The notes under the pieces are model-generated. The model saw only the letters and a program-made list of their open reading frames with translations, was not told the DNA's origin and did no database searches. This document shows, piece after piece, positions 9,381 to 18,479 of a DNA stretch of 64,000 bases. The stretch lies in assembly GCA_028703945.1 (NCBI GenBank), contig JAQVLW010000004.1, forward strand, positions 21,982 to 85,981, read 5' to 3'. The position numbers and the translations under genes are program-made. Every line of letters begins with the position of its first letter. Within the stretch, counting starts at the first letter, position 1. This DNA is from Aliarcobacter sp. (lineage in GTDB: Bacteria; Campylobacterota; Campylobacteria; Campylobacterales; Arcobacteraceae).

Positions 9381-9494
9381 ATGAAAGTAAGAGCTTCAGT
9401 AAAGAAAATGTGTGACAAATGCAAAATTGTCAAAAGAAGCGGAATCGTTAGAGTAATCTGCGAAACTAAAAAACACAAACAAAGACAAGGATAA
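9381..9494 (+). CDS. rpmJ: Ribosomal protein bL36
   Basis: A 37-residue protein, [20 protein letters not shown] and onward to [11 protein letters not shown], is a textbook bL36 with zinc ligands Cys11, Cys14, Cys27 and His32. The ATG is preceded by AGGAG. It is too short for many gene finders. It heads the operon, six bases before rpsM; infA, often adjacent in other bacteria, is not found upstream here. Confidence 0.97.
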   Translation: MKVRASVKKMCDKCKIVKRSGIVRVICETKKHKQRQG

Positions 9495-9499
9495 GACAC

Positions 9500-9868
9500 A
9501 TGGCAAGAATCGCAGGTGTTGATTTACCAAATAAAAAGAGAATGGAATATGCGTTAACGTATATTTTCGGAATCGGATTACATAATTCTAGATTAATTTT
9601 AGATGCTGTTGGAATTGATTTCAATAAAAGAGCTTTTGAATTAACAGAAGACGAAGCGGCAATTATCAGAAAAGAAATCCAAGACAACTATTTGGTTGAG
9701 GGTGATTTAAGAAAAAAAGTTGCTATGGATATTAAAGCTTTAATGGATTTAGGTTCATATAGAGGGTTAAGACATAGAAAAGGTTTACCTTGTAGAGGGC
9801 AAAAGACTAAAACTAATGCTAGAACAAGAAAAGGTAAAAAGAAAACTGTTGGTGCAGCAACTAAATAA
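9500..9868 (+). CDS. rpsM: Ribosomal protein uS13
   Basis: S13 sits in the head of the 30S subunit and contacts the P-site tRNA and the 50S subunit. The 122-residue sequence begins [20 protein letters not shown], has [20 protein letters not shown] and ends in the basic [10 protein letters not shown] tail. The spacing to rpmJ (5 bases) and rpsK (10 bases) and the AAGGAT ribosome site mark it as an operon member. Confidence 0.98.
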   Translation: MARIAGVDLPNKKRMEYALTYIFGIGLHNSRLILDAVGIDFNKRAFELTEDEAAIIRKEIQDNYLVEGDLRKKVAMDIKALMDLGSYRGLRHRKGLPCRGQKTKTNARTRKGKKKTVGAATK

Positions 9869-9878
9869 GGGATTGTAG

Positions 9879-10271
9879 ATGGCAAAAAGAAAAGTTACTA
9901 GAAAAAAAATTGTAAGAAAAAATATTGCTGACGGTATCGTACATATTGCTGCAAGTTTTAATAATACAATGGTTACAGTTACGGATAATGCAGGAAACGC
10001 AATCGCATGGTCAAGTGCTGGAAATTTAGGATTTAAAGGTTCTAAAAAATCAACTCCATTTGCAGCGCAAGCAGCTGTTGAAGATGCAATGGCTAAAGCA
10101 ATGGAACACGGAATCAAAAATGTTGGGATTAAAATTCAAGGACCAGGTTCAGGTAGAGATACAGCTGTTAAAGCAGTTGGAGCTATGGATGGAGTTAGAG
10201 TTACTTGGTTAAAAGATGTTACACCATTACCACATAATGGTTGTAGACCTCCTAAAAGAAGAAGAGTGTAA
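9879..10271 (+). CDS. rpsK: Ribosomal protein uS11
   Basis: S11 forms part of the platform of the 30S subunit near the mRNA exit. The 130-residue protein has [18 protein letters not shown], the conserved [20 protein letters not shown] and the C-terminal [16 protein letters not shown]. The N-terminal tail is strongly basic ([14 protein letters not shown]). It lies between rpsM and rpsD with 10-base gaps. Confidence 0.98.
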   Translation: MAKRKVTRKKIVRKNIADGIVHIAASFNNTMVTVTDNAGNAIAWSSAGNLGFKGSKKSTPFAAQAAVEDAMAKAMEHGIKNVGIKIQGPGSGRDTAVKAVGAMDGVRVTWLKDVTPLPHNGCRPPKRRRV

Positions 10272-10281
10272 GGAGTAAATA

Positions 10282-10908
10282 ATGGCAAGATATAGAGGAC
10301 CAGTAGAAAAAATCGAAAGAAGACTTGATGCGGATCTTGGACTTAAGGGTGAGAGAAGATTATCAGGTAAAAGTGCTTTAGAAAAAAGACCATTTGCACC
10401 AGGACAACATGGACAAAGAAGAGCTAAAATTTCTGAGTATGGTTTACAATTAAGAGAAAAGCAAAAAGCTAAATTTATGTATGGTGTTTCTGAAAAACAA
10501 TTTAGAAAATACTTCACTGAAGCGGCAAGAAGAGAAGGTAATACAGGGGCTAACCTTATTACATTAATTGAACAAAGACTAGATAATGTTGTATTTAGAA
10601 TGGGATTTGCTACAACGAGAGCAAATGCTAGACAATTTACAACTCATGGACACATTTTAGTTGATGGGAAAAAAGTTGATATTCCTTCATTTATAGTAAA
10701 AGCTGGACAAAAAATTGAAATTAAAGAAAAATCAAAAACTAATCCTCAAGTTGTAAGAGCATTAGAATTAACAAATCAAACAGGAATGGTTGATTGGGTT
10801 AATGTTGATAAAGAAAAAGTATTTGGAATTTTCACGAGAATACCAGCTAGAGAAGAAGTTGTTATTCCTGTTGAAGAGAGATTAATCGTAGAGTTATATT
10901 CTAAATAA
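10282..10908 (+). CDS. rpsD: Ribosomal protein uS4
   Basis: S4 is a primary 16S rRNA binder and, in enteric bacteria, represses its own operon. The 208-residue protein begins [19 protein letters not shown] and carries an S4 RNA-binding domain at about residues 98-160 ([20 protein letters not shown], then [14 protein letters not shown]). It has no N-terminal Cys4 zinc motif, so it is the C-minus type. rpoA follows after 17 bases. Confidence 0.98.
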   Translation: MARYRGPVEKIERRLDADLGLKGERRLSGKSALEKRPFAPGQHGQRRAKISEYGLQLREKQKAKFMYGVSEKQFRKYFTEAARREGNTGANLITLIEQRLDNVVFRMGFATTRANARQFTTHGHILVDGKKVDIPSFIVKAGQKIEIKEKSKTNPQVVRALELTNQTGMVDWVNVDKEKVFGIFTRIPAREEVVIPVEERLIVELYSK

Positions 10909-10925
10909 TAAGTAAAAGGTAGTTA

Positions 10926-11924
10926 ATGAAAAAATTTGCAGAAACACCGTTTTTACCAACTGAAGTTGAAATAGAGGCTATCAGTGATAATGAAGCTAAA
11001 ATATCAGCATATCCATTTGAAGATGGTTTTGCAATTACTTTAGCACACCCTTTAAGAAGACTTTTATTAAGTTCTTCAGTTGGTTATGCACCAATTGCAG
11101 TAAAAATAGAAGGTGCTTCACATGAGTTTGACTCATTAAGAGGTATGTTAGAAGATATAGCTATTTTTGTTATAAATTTAAAGAATATTAAGTTTAAAAT
11201 AAATGGCGATAAAGAACAAGTTGTAGTTGAGTATTCTTTCAATGGACCAAGAGAAATTAAAGGTGAAGACCTTATTAACTCTGATGTTGAGATTGTATCA
11301 AAAGATGCTCATTTAGCAACAATTAATAGCGATTGTAATTTAACTTTTTCTGTAATTATTCAAAGAGGTATAGGATATATGCCTTCTGAAGATATTAGAG
11401 ATATGGTTAGTTCTGATTATATTCCTATTGATGCATTTTTTACACCAGTTAAAAAAGTGGTTTATGATATTGAAAAAATGTTAGTTGAAGATAATCCTAA
11501 CTTTGAAAAAGCTGTGTTTACTATACAAACTAATGGACAAATTTCTCCAATTACTGCTTTTAAAGAAGCTGTATCAGTTATGTATGCGCAAATGTCAGTT
11601 TTTAACAAAGTTTTTGATTTATCAGAAGTAACAGTAAGTGAGAGTGGTGAAGAGCCATTAGAGCTTAAAGAATTAGTTCAAAAAATTGATGATTTAAATT
11701 TAAGTGCAAGAAGTTTTAACTCTTTAGATAGAGCTGGACTTAAATTCTTAGGTGAATTAGTACTTATGAGTGAAGTTGAAGTTAAAAATATTAAAAATCT
11801 TGGGAAAAAATCTTATGATGAAATCGCAGAGAAATTAGAATCTCTAGGTTACCCAGTTGAAAATACACTTCCAGAAAATGTTGCTTCTACATTAAGAAGA
11901 AAATTAGAGCAACTAAAAGCATAA
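10926..11924 (+). CDS. rpoA: RNA polymerase alpha subunit
   Basis: The 332-residue alpha subunit has an N-terminal assembly domain (FAITLAHPLRRLLLSSSVGYAP, about residues 36-57) and a C-terminal domain with the DNA- and activator-contacting helices (LNLSARSFNSLDRAGLKFLG and NLGKKSYDEIAEKLESLG, about 257-315). It is cotranscribed with the S13-S11-S4 genes as in most bacteria. The linker region around residues 225-250 is acidic. Confidence 0.98.
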   Translation: MKKFAETPFLPTEVEIEAISDNEAKISAYPFEDGFAITLAHPLRRLLLSSSVGYAPIAVKIEGASHEFDSLRGMLEDIAIFVINLKNIKFKINGDKEQVVVEYSFNGPREIKGEDLINSDVEIVSKDAHLATINSDCNLTFSVIIQRGIGYMPSEDIRDMVSSDYIPIDAFFTPVKKVVYDIEKMLVEDNPNFEKAVFTIQTNGQISPITAFKEAVSVMYAQMSVFNKVFDLSEVTVSESGEEPLELKELVQKIDDLNLSARSFNSLDRAGLKFLGELVLMSEVEVKNIKNLGKKSYDEIAEKLESLGYPVENTLPENVASTLRRKLEQLKA

Positions 11925-11937
11925 TTAAGGGTTTAAT

Positions 11938-12288
11938 ATGAGACATAAGCATGGATATAGAAAGTTAAGTAGAACTTCTTCTCATAGAAAAGCATTGTTA
12001 AAAAATATGGCAATTGCGATTATCGAAAGAGAAAAAATCGAAACAACTGTACCTAAAGCAAAAGAATTAAAAAGATATATTGAAAAATTAGTAACTGTTG
12101 CAAGAGACGCTGATTTAAATACACATAGATATGTATTTGCAGCTTTACAAAGTAAAGAAGCTACTAAAAAATTAATTAATGAAATTGCACCAAAATACCT
12201 AGGTAGAAATGGTGGATATACTTCAATAATTAAAACAAGAATTAGAAGAGGTGATGCTACACCGATGGCATTCATTTCTTTTGTATAA
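11938..12288 (+). CDS. rplQ: Ribosomal protein bL17
   Basis: L17 lies near the 50S polypeptide exit. The 116-residue sequence shows [20 protein letters not shown] at the start, the [17 protein letters not shown] helix and a [20 protein letters not shown] finish. It is the last gene of the operon and is followed by a strong intrinsic terminator. Confidence 0.98.
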   Translation: MRHKHGYRKLSRTSSHRKALLKNMAIAIIEREKIETTVPKAKELKRYIEKLVTVARDADLNTHRYVFAALQSKEATKKLINEIAPKYLGRNGGYTSIIKTRIRRGDATPMAFISFV

Positions 12289-12310
12289 TAAGAAATAAGT
12301 AATTATTTTT

Positions 12311-12345
12311 AAGGGATAGAAGATTTTCTTCTATCCCTTTTTTAT
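12311..12345 (+). terminator. Intrinsic terminator of the ribosomal operon
   Basis: A 13-bp perfect stem, AAGGGATAGAAGA with TCTTCTATCCCTT around a TTT loop, is followed by a T-rich tract. This is the clearest factor-independent terminator in the left half of the window. Confidence 0.9.
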
Positions 12346-12412
12346 TATTTTAATAATAAAAAGCAACTTACAAAAAACTCATTTTATAACCTACATTTAA
12401 TCATATTTTAGA

Positions 12413-12418
12413 TAAAAT
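12413..12418 (+). promoter_or_regulatory. Probable -10 box for gatA-guaB
   Basis: TAAAAT in GATAAAATCCAGC, about 40 bases upstream of the gatA start; the GC-containing bases just after it resemble the discriminator seen at other promoters here. Confidence 0.45.
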
Positions 12419-12458
12419 CCAGCGTAATATTACAATTGTAAAATCATAGGAGAACCGA

Positions 12459-13820
12459 TTGATAACTCTAAAAGAAGCACTAAGTTTAGCTAGTGATGAT
12501 ATAATAAAATTAAGAGATGATTTAAATCAAAAAATAAGAGAAAACAACATAGGTGCCTATGTTGAACAACTAACTTCAACAGATATTTCAACTTCAGGAA
12601 TGGGTATTCCAATAGCTATTAAAGATAATATAAATGTAAAAAATTGGGAAATTACTTGTTCTAGTAATATTTTAAAAGGTTATATTTCACCATATAATGC
12701 AACTGTAATTAATAATTTAGAAAAAGCTGGTTTATCTCCATTTGGTAGAACAAATATGGATGAATTTGCAATGGGAAGTTCAACTGAATCTTCTTGTTAT
12801 GGAAAAACATTAAATCCAATTGATAATGAAAAAGTTCCAGGAGGAAGTAGTGGTGGTTCAGCTGCTGCTGTTGCTGCTGGAATTGCTATTGCTGCACTTG
12901 GAACTGATACAGGTGGAAGTATTAGACAACCAGCTGCTTATTGTGGTTGTGTTGGAATGAAACCAACTTATGGAAGAGTTTCAAGATATGGAATAACTGC
13001 TTATTCTTCATCTTTAGATCAATGTGGACCAATAACTCAAAATGTAGAAGATGCTGCTATTTTATATGACATTATAAGTGGATATGATCCATTGGATTCA
13101 ACTTCTGCAAATGTAGATTACGAAGCGGTTACTCCAAAACTTAATCCAAATAAAAAATTAACAATTGCAGTTATTGATAACTTTGTATCACAAGCAAGTC
13201 CTGCTATTCAAAAAGGTTTTGAAAAAGCTGTTAAGGCTTTAGAAAATGCAGGACACAAAATAATTCATAAAAATATGTTAGATACACAAAAAATAGTTTC
13301 AACTTATTATATCGTGGCAACTGCTGAAGCATCTGCAAACTTAGCAAGATTTGATGGTGTTAGATTTGGAAATAGAAAAGGTGACGCTGGACTTAAAGAT
13401 ATGTATCTTCAAACAAAATCTCAAGGGTTTGGATCAGAAGTACAAAAAAGAATTATGTTAGGTTCTTTTGTATTAAGTTCTGGATATTATGATGCATATT
13501 ATATAAAAGCTCAAAAAGTTAGACATTTAATAAAAAATGAATATTCTGCTATTTTTGCTGAAGCTGATTTAATTTTATCTCCAGTTGCTCCTACAACTGC
13601 TCCAAAATTCGGTTCATTTAAAACTTCTTTAGAGATGTATTTAAGTGATATTTATACAATTTCTATAAATCTTGCAGGACTTCCTGCTATTTCGTTGCCT
13701 GTTGATAAAGATGAAGATGGAATGCCAGTTGGTCTTCAATTTATTGCAAATGCGTATGATGAACAGACATTATTTGACGGTGCTTTATCTTTAGAAAAAG
13801 CTATTAATTATATTAAATAA
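12459..13820 (+). CDS. gatA: Asp-tRNA(Asn)/Glu-tRNA(Gln) amidotransferase subunit A
   Basis: GatA releases ammonia from glutamine for transamidation of mischarged Glu-tRNA(Gln) and Asp-tRNA(Asn). The 453-residue protein has the amidase Ser-cisSer-Lys triad at K55 (PIAIKDNINV), S130 (PGGSSGGSAAA) and S154 (GTDTGGSIRQPA), with the 75- and 24-residue spacing of characterised GatA. The start is TTG at 12459 with AGGAGA six bases upstream; no better in-frame ATG precedes the conserved region. guaB follows after 19 bases. gatB and gatC are elsewhere. Confidence 0.97.
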   Translation: MITLKEALSLASDDIIKLRDDLNQKIRENNIGAYVEQLTSTDISTSGMGIPIAIKDNINVKNWEITCSSNILKGYISPYNATVINNLEKAGLSPFGRTNMDEFAMGSSTESSCYGKTLNPIDNEKVPGGSSGGSAAAVAAGIAIAALGTDTGGSIRQPAAYCGCVGMKPTYGRVSRYGITAYSSSLDQCGPITQNVEDAAILYDIISGYDPLDSTSANVDYEAVTPKLNPNKKLTIAVIDNFVSQASPAIQKGFEKAVKALENAGHKIIHKNMLDTQKIVSTYYIVATAEASANLARFDGVRFGNRKGDAGLKDMYLQTKSQGFGSEVQKRIMLGSFVLSSGYYDAYYIKAQKVRHLIKNEYSAIFAEADLILSPVAPTTAPKFGSFKTSLEMYLSDIYTISINLAGLPAISLPVDKDEDGMPVGLQFIANAYDEQTLFDGALSLEKAINYIK

Positions 13821-13839
13821 ATATTAACTAGGATTAAAA

Positions 13840-15285
13840 ATGAGAATTAGAAAAAGAGCGTTAACTTTCGAAGATGTTTTGTTGGTACCTGCAAAATCAG
13901 AAGTATTACCAAGAGATGTTTCAATTAAAACTAAATTAACTAAAAAAATTGATTTAAATATTCCTTTTGTAAGTGCAGCTATGGATACAGTAACTGAATA
14001 TGAAGCTGCCATTGCAATGGCAAGACTTGGTGGAATTGGAATAATTCATAAAAATATGGATATTGAAACTCAAGTTTTACAATGTAAAAAAGTTAAAAAA
14101 TCTGAATCAGGAATGATTATAGATCCAATTACAGTTAAACCTGATCAAACACTTCAAGATGCTGAAGATATTATGGCTTCATATAAAATCTCTGGAGTTC
14201 CTGTTGTTGATGATAACAATATTTTAGTTGGTATTTTAACAAATAGAGATATGAGATTTACAAAAGATTTTACTCAAAAAGCTATTGATAAAATGACTGT
14301 AATGCCACTTGTGACTGCAAAAGAAGGAACAACTTTAGAAGAAGCTGCTGATGTTATGCATGCAAATAAAATCGAAAAATTACCAATTGTTGATTCTAAT
14401 AATAAGTTAATTGGTTTAATTACAATTAAAGATATTAATAAAAAAAGAGAACATCCAAATGCTAATAAAGATGAATTTGGAAGATTAAGAGTAGGAGCTG
14501 CTATTGGTGTTGGGCAACTTGATCGTGCAAGAGCATTAGTTGCAGTTGGTGTTGATGTTTTGGTTTTAGATTCAGCTCATGGTCATTCAAGAGGTATTTT
14601 AGATACAGTTAAAGCTATAAAAGCTGAAATGGATGTTCAAATTATTGCTGGAAACGTAGCAACAGCAGAAGCAACAGCAGATTTAATTGCTTGTGGAGCA
14701 GATGCTGTAAAAGTTGGAATTGGACCTGGAAGTATCTGTACAACTAGAATCGTTGCAGGTGTTGGTGTTCCTCAAATTTCTGCTATTGATGAGTGTGCAG
14801 CTGAAGGTGCAAAAACTGGAACTCCAATCATTGCTGATGGTGGAATCAAATATTCTGGTGATGTTGCAAAAGCTTTAGCTGTAGGGGCTAGTTGTGTTAT
14901 GATGGGAAGTGCATTAGCAGGAACGGAAGAAAGTCCTGGTGAAGTTGTTTTATCTCATGGTAGAAAATTTAAAACATACAGAGGTATGGGTTCAATTGGA
15001 GCAATGACAAAAGGAAGTACTGATAGATATTTCCAAGAAGGAACAGCAGCTGACAAATTAGTACCTGAAGGAATTGAAGGTATGGTTCCATATAGAGGAA
15101 CTATTTCTGATATTATTCATCAAATGGTTGGAGGATTAAGATCATCTATGGGTTATTTAGGTTCAAAAGATATTCCTACATTCCAAGCAACGGCTGAGTT
15201 TGTTGAAATTACAAGTGCAGGATTAAGAGAGTCTCATGTACATGATGTAACAATAACTAACGAAGCTCCAAACTACCATATCTAA
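13840..15285 (+). CDS. guaB: Inosine-5'-monophosphate dehydrogenase
   Basis: GuaB oxidises IMP to XMP with NAD, the first committed step to GMP. The 481-residue protein has the catalytic barrel interrupted by two CBS domains (about residues 95-200, ending at [11 protein letters not shown]), the catalytic Cys300 in [13 protein letters not shown], and the mobile flap around [18 protein letters not shown]. It is cotranscribed with gatA, a pairing I recall in other Campylobacterota. A strong terminator starts 6 bases after its stop. Confidence 0.98.
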   Translation: MRIRKRALTFEDVLLVPAKSEVLPRDVSIKTKLTKKIDLNIPFVSAAMDTVTEYEAAIAMARLGGIGIIHKNMDIETQVLQCKKVKKSESGMIIDPITVKPDQTLQDAEDIMASYKISGVPVVDDNNILVGILTNRDMRFTKDFTQKAIDKMTVMPLVTAKEGTTLEEAADVMHANKIEKLPIVDSNNKLIGLITIKDINKKREHPNANKDEFGRLRVGAAIGVGQLDRARALVAVGVDVLVLDSAHGHSRGILDTVKAIKAEMDVQIIAGNVATAEATADLIACGADAVKVGIGPGSICTTRIVAGVGVPQISAIDECAAEGAKTGTPIIADGGIKYSGDVAKALAVGASCVMMGSALAGTEESPGEVVLSHGRKFKTYRGMGSIGAMTKGSTDRYFQEGTAADKLVPEGIEGMVPYRGTISDIIHQMVGGLRSSMGYLGSKDIPTFQATAEFVEITSAGLRESHVHDVTITNEAPNYHI

Positions 15286-15290
15286 AATAT

Positions 15291-15322
15291 AAGAGATGAT
15301 GTTCAAACATCATCTCTTTTTA
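15291..15322. terminator. Terminator after guaB
   Basis: AAGAGATGATGTT (15291-15303) pairs with AACATCATCTCTT (15306-15318), followed by TT and TATT. The A-run on the other side makes it usable also by the convergent Panacea-domain gene, which ends at 15323. Confidence 0.85.
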
Positions 15323-15817
15323 TTAAATTATTATTTCACCTTTTGGTGTATTTCTAACTTCATCTATTTTAAAGCAATCATTAGCAATATTTCTTGAACT
15401 TGTATCTTGATATTGACTTACAATTTTATGAATTGTTTTTAGTTCATCTTTTGAAAATAATAATTCATCATATTCTTCTTCCATTTTTATAAAATTTAAT
15501 TCAATAAATTTTTCTTTTTCAACAACTTCAATATCTAAATAATCCAATAATTCTTGCATTAAAAAGATTCTTTCGTCATCTTCTTCTAAATCCTCTTCAT
15601 TTGCAACTATATCAAAAAGTTCGCTAATTACCACAGGTTCAGGATGTCTTGCACCTTTTATATAAGTTTCATTAAATATCTTATTTGCACAAAATTTTTG
15701 ATGATTAAAATCCATTAAAAAAAGCATAATTGCTACTTTTTTATCATTCAATTGTTTTACTTGTTTGTGTAGCATATATAAAATTACATTTGCTACTTTT
15801 GTCATGTCTATGTTCAA
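15323..15817 (-). CDS. Panacea (DUF4065/SocA-like) domain protein
   Basis: The 164-residue protein shows the Panacea outline: an N-terminal helix TKVANVILYMLHKQ, a helix LNDKKVAIMLFLMDFNHQKF in place of the usual NLKLQKLLYY, then KGARHPEPVVISELFDIV matching the KHGPVxPxLYD region. Panacea domains are known as antitoxins (SocA) or phage-linked factors. No toxin-sized partner is adjacent; its neighbours are guaB and a J-domain protein. I use the TTG at 15817, which has AAAGGA five bases upstream; ATG 15805 is an alternative. A region of about 100-115 is acidic. Confidence 0.62.
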   Translation of the reverse strand: MNIDMTKVANVILYMLHKQVKQLNDKKVAIMLFLMDFNHQKFCANKIFNETYIKGARHPEPVVISELFDIVANEEDLEEDDERIFLMQELLDYLDIEVVEKEKFIELNFIKMEEEYDELLFSKDELKTIHKIVSQYQDTSSRNIANDCFKIDEVRNTPKGEIII

Positions 15818-15864
15818 GATTTTCCTTTATTTTATTGTTTGAAGTATACTGTATCTATATTAAT

Positions 15865-16335
15865 TCACTCAACAGTTTTCATCAAAATATCTCTATAATG
15901 ATTTAACTCTTTCATTTTTACATCATCACCATTATTTATATCTGGATGATATTTATGTGCTAATTCTTTATATCTTTTTTTTATCTCTTCTTTTGTGGGT
16001 GTGTGATTAAATCCAAAAAAATCTTTTGCTTTTTGAACTTCATCAACTCTTGGAGCATTTGCAAAACCTTTAAAATCAGATTGATTAAAATTTCTAAATT
16101 CATTAAAATTGAAATTTTGTCCATTTTGAAATTGAGAACTATCAAATTTAAAACTAAAACTATTTGCTCTCATTTTTTTCTTTAAGTTATAAATTAAAAA
16201 ACCAATAATTACAAAGAAAATTCCTACTATCATCAAAAAAGTTCCAAAATTTGTAAATATTAAGTAAAAAATAAAAAATAAAATAGCTAATCTAACTAAT
16301 CTATTAAAAATATAAATAATTGTATTACTGTACAT
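15865..16335 (-). CDS. Membrane-anchored J-domain protein
   Basis: A 156-residue protein with two N-terminal membrane segments (about residues 8-50), a basic turn, a Phe/Asn-rich linker (SFKFDSSQFQNGQNFNFNEF) and a C-terminal J domain with the HPD motif in YKELAHKYHPDINNG. It should recruit DnaK to the inner membrane. The start is ATG 16335 with AAGGAT eight bases upstream. The in-frame ATG at 16365 lies inside a TATAAT box and so cannot be the start of this transcript. The linker mirrors G/F regions of DnaJ but with Asn in place of Gly. Confidence 0.8.
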   Translation of the reverse strand: MYSNTIIYIFNRLVRLAILFFIFYLIFTNFGTFLMIVGIFFVIIGFLIYNLKKKMRANSFSFKFDSSQFQNGQNFNFNEFRNFNQSDFKGFANAPRVDEVQKAKDFFGFNHTPTKEEIKKRYKELAHKYHPDINNGDDVKMKELNHYRDILMKTVE

Positions 16336-16363
16336 AAAAACTATCCTTTTAAATAAAGGGTGC

Positions 16364-16369
16364 ATTATA
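16364..16369 (-). promoter_or_regulatory. -10 box deciding the J-protein start
   Basis: TATAAT on the minus strand contains the upstream ATG (16365) of the open frame, so translation must begin at the downstream ATG 16335, which has its own ribosome site. Confidence 0.6.
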
Positions 16370-16444
16370 TAATTGTTTAGTGAATAAGTAAATTAAGGAA
16401 TTATAAAACCTTAATAAAGAAGTTTCTATCCAAAAAGAGTTATC

Positions 16445-16478
16445 ATGATTTAACATCTCCTTTGAGATATTAAATCAT
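16445..16478 (-). terminator. Long hairpin downstream of the DUF6448 gene
   Basis: ATGATTTAACATCTC pairs with GAGATATTAAATCAT (15 positions, one G-U) around a 4-base loop, 27 bases beyond the DUF6448 stop on the minus strand. A short T-run follows about 8 bases later on that strand, so it is plausible but not ideal. Confidence 0.5.
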
Positions 16479-16505
16479 ATAATTCTATTAATATTTTAGG
16501 ATTGA

Positions 16506-17078
16506 TTATAGTGCGTGGTGTTGAGTATGCTCTTCTTCCCCCTCTGCAAATTTAAAAAATTTAACATAAGCCTCAATATATTCTCTTCCAGCTTTGACAT
16601 CGTTAACATCATAATCTTTCAAGGCAAGAACACGCTCAAATTTTTTATTAAGCTCGAAAGATTTTTCTTTTTCTATCATATTTTTTAAAGGTGAGAGATT
16701 CCCAACCTCAATACTTTTATCCGCCGCTAATACTTTTTTATCAATAGTTGTTCCCGATTCTTTTAAACCTGTAAATGGTGCATTTTCTGCTATTCTATGG
16801 ACTCTAACTAACGTTTCAAGAAAAAGTTTTTCAGCCACTACTTTTGCCTCTGGACTTAAATCTCTAACTTTCATACTATCTTTAAATACATTCTTAATTT
16901 CATTTTCATCTTTTAGTTGAACCCACTTCAACGCATAGTTGACATTATTGTTTTCCATTGCTTTCTTTCCATCAGCTACAGTTGGTCCATCCATCGTATC
17001 ACAATGAGCACTAACTGAAGTAGGTACAATAGCCATAATACCTATTGCTGTTGCAATGCTTAATATTATTTTTTTCAT
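16506..17078 (-). CDS. Periplasmic DUF6448-type protein
   Basis: A 190-residue secreted protein with a Sec signal peptide and likely cleavage after VSA, exposing HCDTMDGPTVADGKKAMENN at the mature N-terminus. The opening HCD..DGP motif followed by helices with WVQLKDENEIKNVF is what I associate with DUF6448. His residues and a C-terminal HTQHHAL could bind metal. It borders the nickel/cobalt exporter cluster on the same strand but is separated by 287 bases, including a recombinase remnant. The function is unknown; a metal-binding periplasmic role is inference. Confidence 0.7.
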   Translation of the reverse strand: MKKIILSIATAIGIMAIVPTSVSAHCDTMDGPTVADGKKAMENNNVNYALKWVQLKDENEIKNVFKDSMKVRDLSPEAKVVAEKLFLETLVRVHRIAENAPFTGLKESGTTIDKKVLAADKSIEVGNLSPLKNMIEKEKSFELNKKFERVLALKDYDVNDVKAGREYIEAYVKFFKFAEGEEEHTQHHAL

Positions 17079-17232
17079 TTTTCTTATTCCTTTAAATATT
17101 TTTCAAAAATTGAAATTATTAATTAACACATTTTTTATTTTAAGTTTTTAATAATTATTTATGAAGTTTCAGTCTAATTTAACTGATAAAAAAAGTCATT
17201 GATTAAAATCAAGTTTGCTTCTTGGCTAAGTT

Positions 17233-17331
17233 TTCGCAATGGTACCAAAAGCAACACACGCCTTAAATATAGGATAACGTTAAGATGTGGCAAAAGATTT
17301 AGGAATATCTCTTGCTACATTTTATAGATAG
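17233..17331 (+). pseudogene. Decayed C-terminus of a resolvase/invertase-type recombinase
   Basis: One plus-strand frame reads FAMVPKATHALNIG, two in-frame stops, then DVAKDLGISLATFYR and a stop. This matches the basic linker and helix-turn-helix that close serine recombinases (pattern KAT..ALNI...VAKELGIS.ATLYR). No catalytic domain is left and the frame is interrupted, so it is a fossil. It lies at the border between the DUF6448 gene and the NicO exporter, suggesting past arrival of part of the metal island on a mobile element. Confidence 0.6.
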
Positions 17332-17365
17332 ATTTCTGATAGATAATATTAAATTATTTAAATTT

Positions 17366-18469
17366 TTATAAAAAATGTTTTAAACCAGAATATCCTATAT
17401 AAAGACCTAAACATAAAATAAGTCCTCCAGAAAAATATGGTGCTTTTTTTACAATATTTCCAAATCCAGTAAACTTTTTTGACATATATTTAGTACTTAA
17501 TGCAGCAATTACACCAGTTGCAACAAGAGTTAATGCAAGACCTATACTGAAACCTAAAACTAAAGTAGCACCCATTGCTACTTTTTTAAGTTGTAAGCAA
17601 AGTAAAAGTACTGTAATTGTTGCAGGACAAGGAATAAGACCTCCTGTTAAACCAAAAAGTAGTACTTGTGTATTTGTAACTTCTTTATTTACAAATCGTT
17701 TTTTTATGTCATTTGCATGGGCTAATTCATGGGCATCTTGATATTCAGTAGAATCAATATCTAATCCTTCATGTAAATGTTCATGAGAGTGTTCTTTAAA
17801 TTCAATTTGATGAGTATATATTTCATTATTATTAGTAATAAAAATTACTGCTTCAAATTCATGTGGTTCTGGAATTTCATCAATTGACTCTAAAAAACCA
17901 TCTTTTTTTACAAATAAGAATTTTTGTGTTTCATTATTATCTCTTTTAGTTTTAACAGTAAACATAGCTTCTTCTAATTTTATTTCATTAGAAATTAATC
18001 TAAATTTTGGAGCTTGTCCTTCTTCAAATATTGAAAGATTAATAGCTCCAACTTCTGTTTCAATTCTAAAATCTTCACTATGATGATGGTGATTATCATC
18101 ATGATGTTCATTGTCGTGGGTACAGCAGTGTTGATTTTTATATGTTTGTCTAATCATCCATAAAGCAATACTTAAAATAATAATAGCCGATATAATTTGT
18201 AAATAAGGCTCTATTACTTCATTACTATATGCTGCACCAAAATATAATCCTGCTAACGCAATAATCCAAACAACAGCTGTATGTGAAATAGTTGCTGCTA
18301 CTCCTAACATAATTGCTTGCCAAACCGTACCTTTTATTGCAATAATAAAAGAAGCCATCATTGTTTTAGAATGACCTGGTTCTAGTCCATGTAAAGCACC
18401 TAACATAATAGCACTAATCATTAAAAGCCAAATATTAGCGCCCTGTGTAATAAGTGTAGTTATATCCAT
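17366..18469 (-). CDS. NicO/RcnA-type nickel/cobalt exporter with large His-flanked insert
   Basis: RcnA-type proteins export Ni and Co through the inner membrane. The 367-residue protein shows the family motif LGALHGLEPGHSKTMMAS (His27, His33) in the first span, six or more spans in total, and a Pro-containing LTGGLIPCPATITVLL in the second half. A His-rich stretch (residues 114-131) opens a hydrophilic insert of about 120 residues with beta-strand character, closed by a second His cluster (EHSHEHLHEG). The insert is not part of the transport core and may bind metal. It is preceded by a CsoR/RcnR-type sensor gene with a 10-base gap. Confidence 0.87.
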   Translation of the reverse strand: MDITTLITQGANIWLLMISAIMLGALHGLEPGHSKTMMASFIIAIKGTVWQAIMLGVAATISHTAVVWIIALAGLYFGAAYSNEVIEPYLQIISAIIILSIALWMIRQTYKNQHCCTHDNEHHDDNHHHHSEDFRIETEVGAINLSIFEEGQAPKFRLISNEIKLEEAMFTVKTKRDNNETQKFLFVKKDGFLESIDEIPEPHEFEAVIFITNNNEIYTHQIEFKEHSHEHLHEGLDIDSTEYQDAHELAHANDIKKRFVNKEVTNTQVLLFGLTGGLIPCPATITVLLLCLQLKKVAMGATLVLGFSIGLALTLVATGVIAALSTKYMSKKFTGFGNIVKKAPYFSGGLILCLGLYIGYSGLKHFL

Positions 18470-18479
18470 TTTTTATTCC

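Noticed and set aside
9466..10517. Long minus-strand open frames opposite the ribosomal protein genes
   Set aside because: They mirror highly conserved rpsM, rpsK and rpsD, are rich in Leu/Phe/Ser as expected for antisense of basic proteins, and have no ribosome sites.
15323..15817. Panacea protein plus neighbour as a toxin-antitoxin pair
   Set aside because: The next gene is a membrane J-protein with its own promoter, and guaB lies on the other side; no toxin candidate is present.
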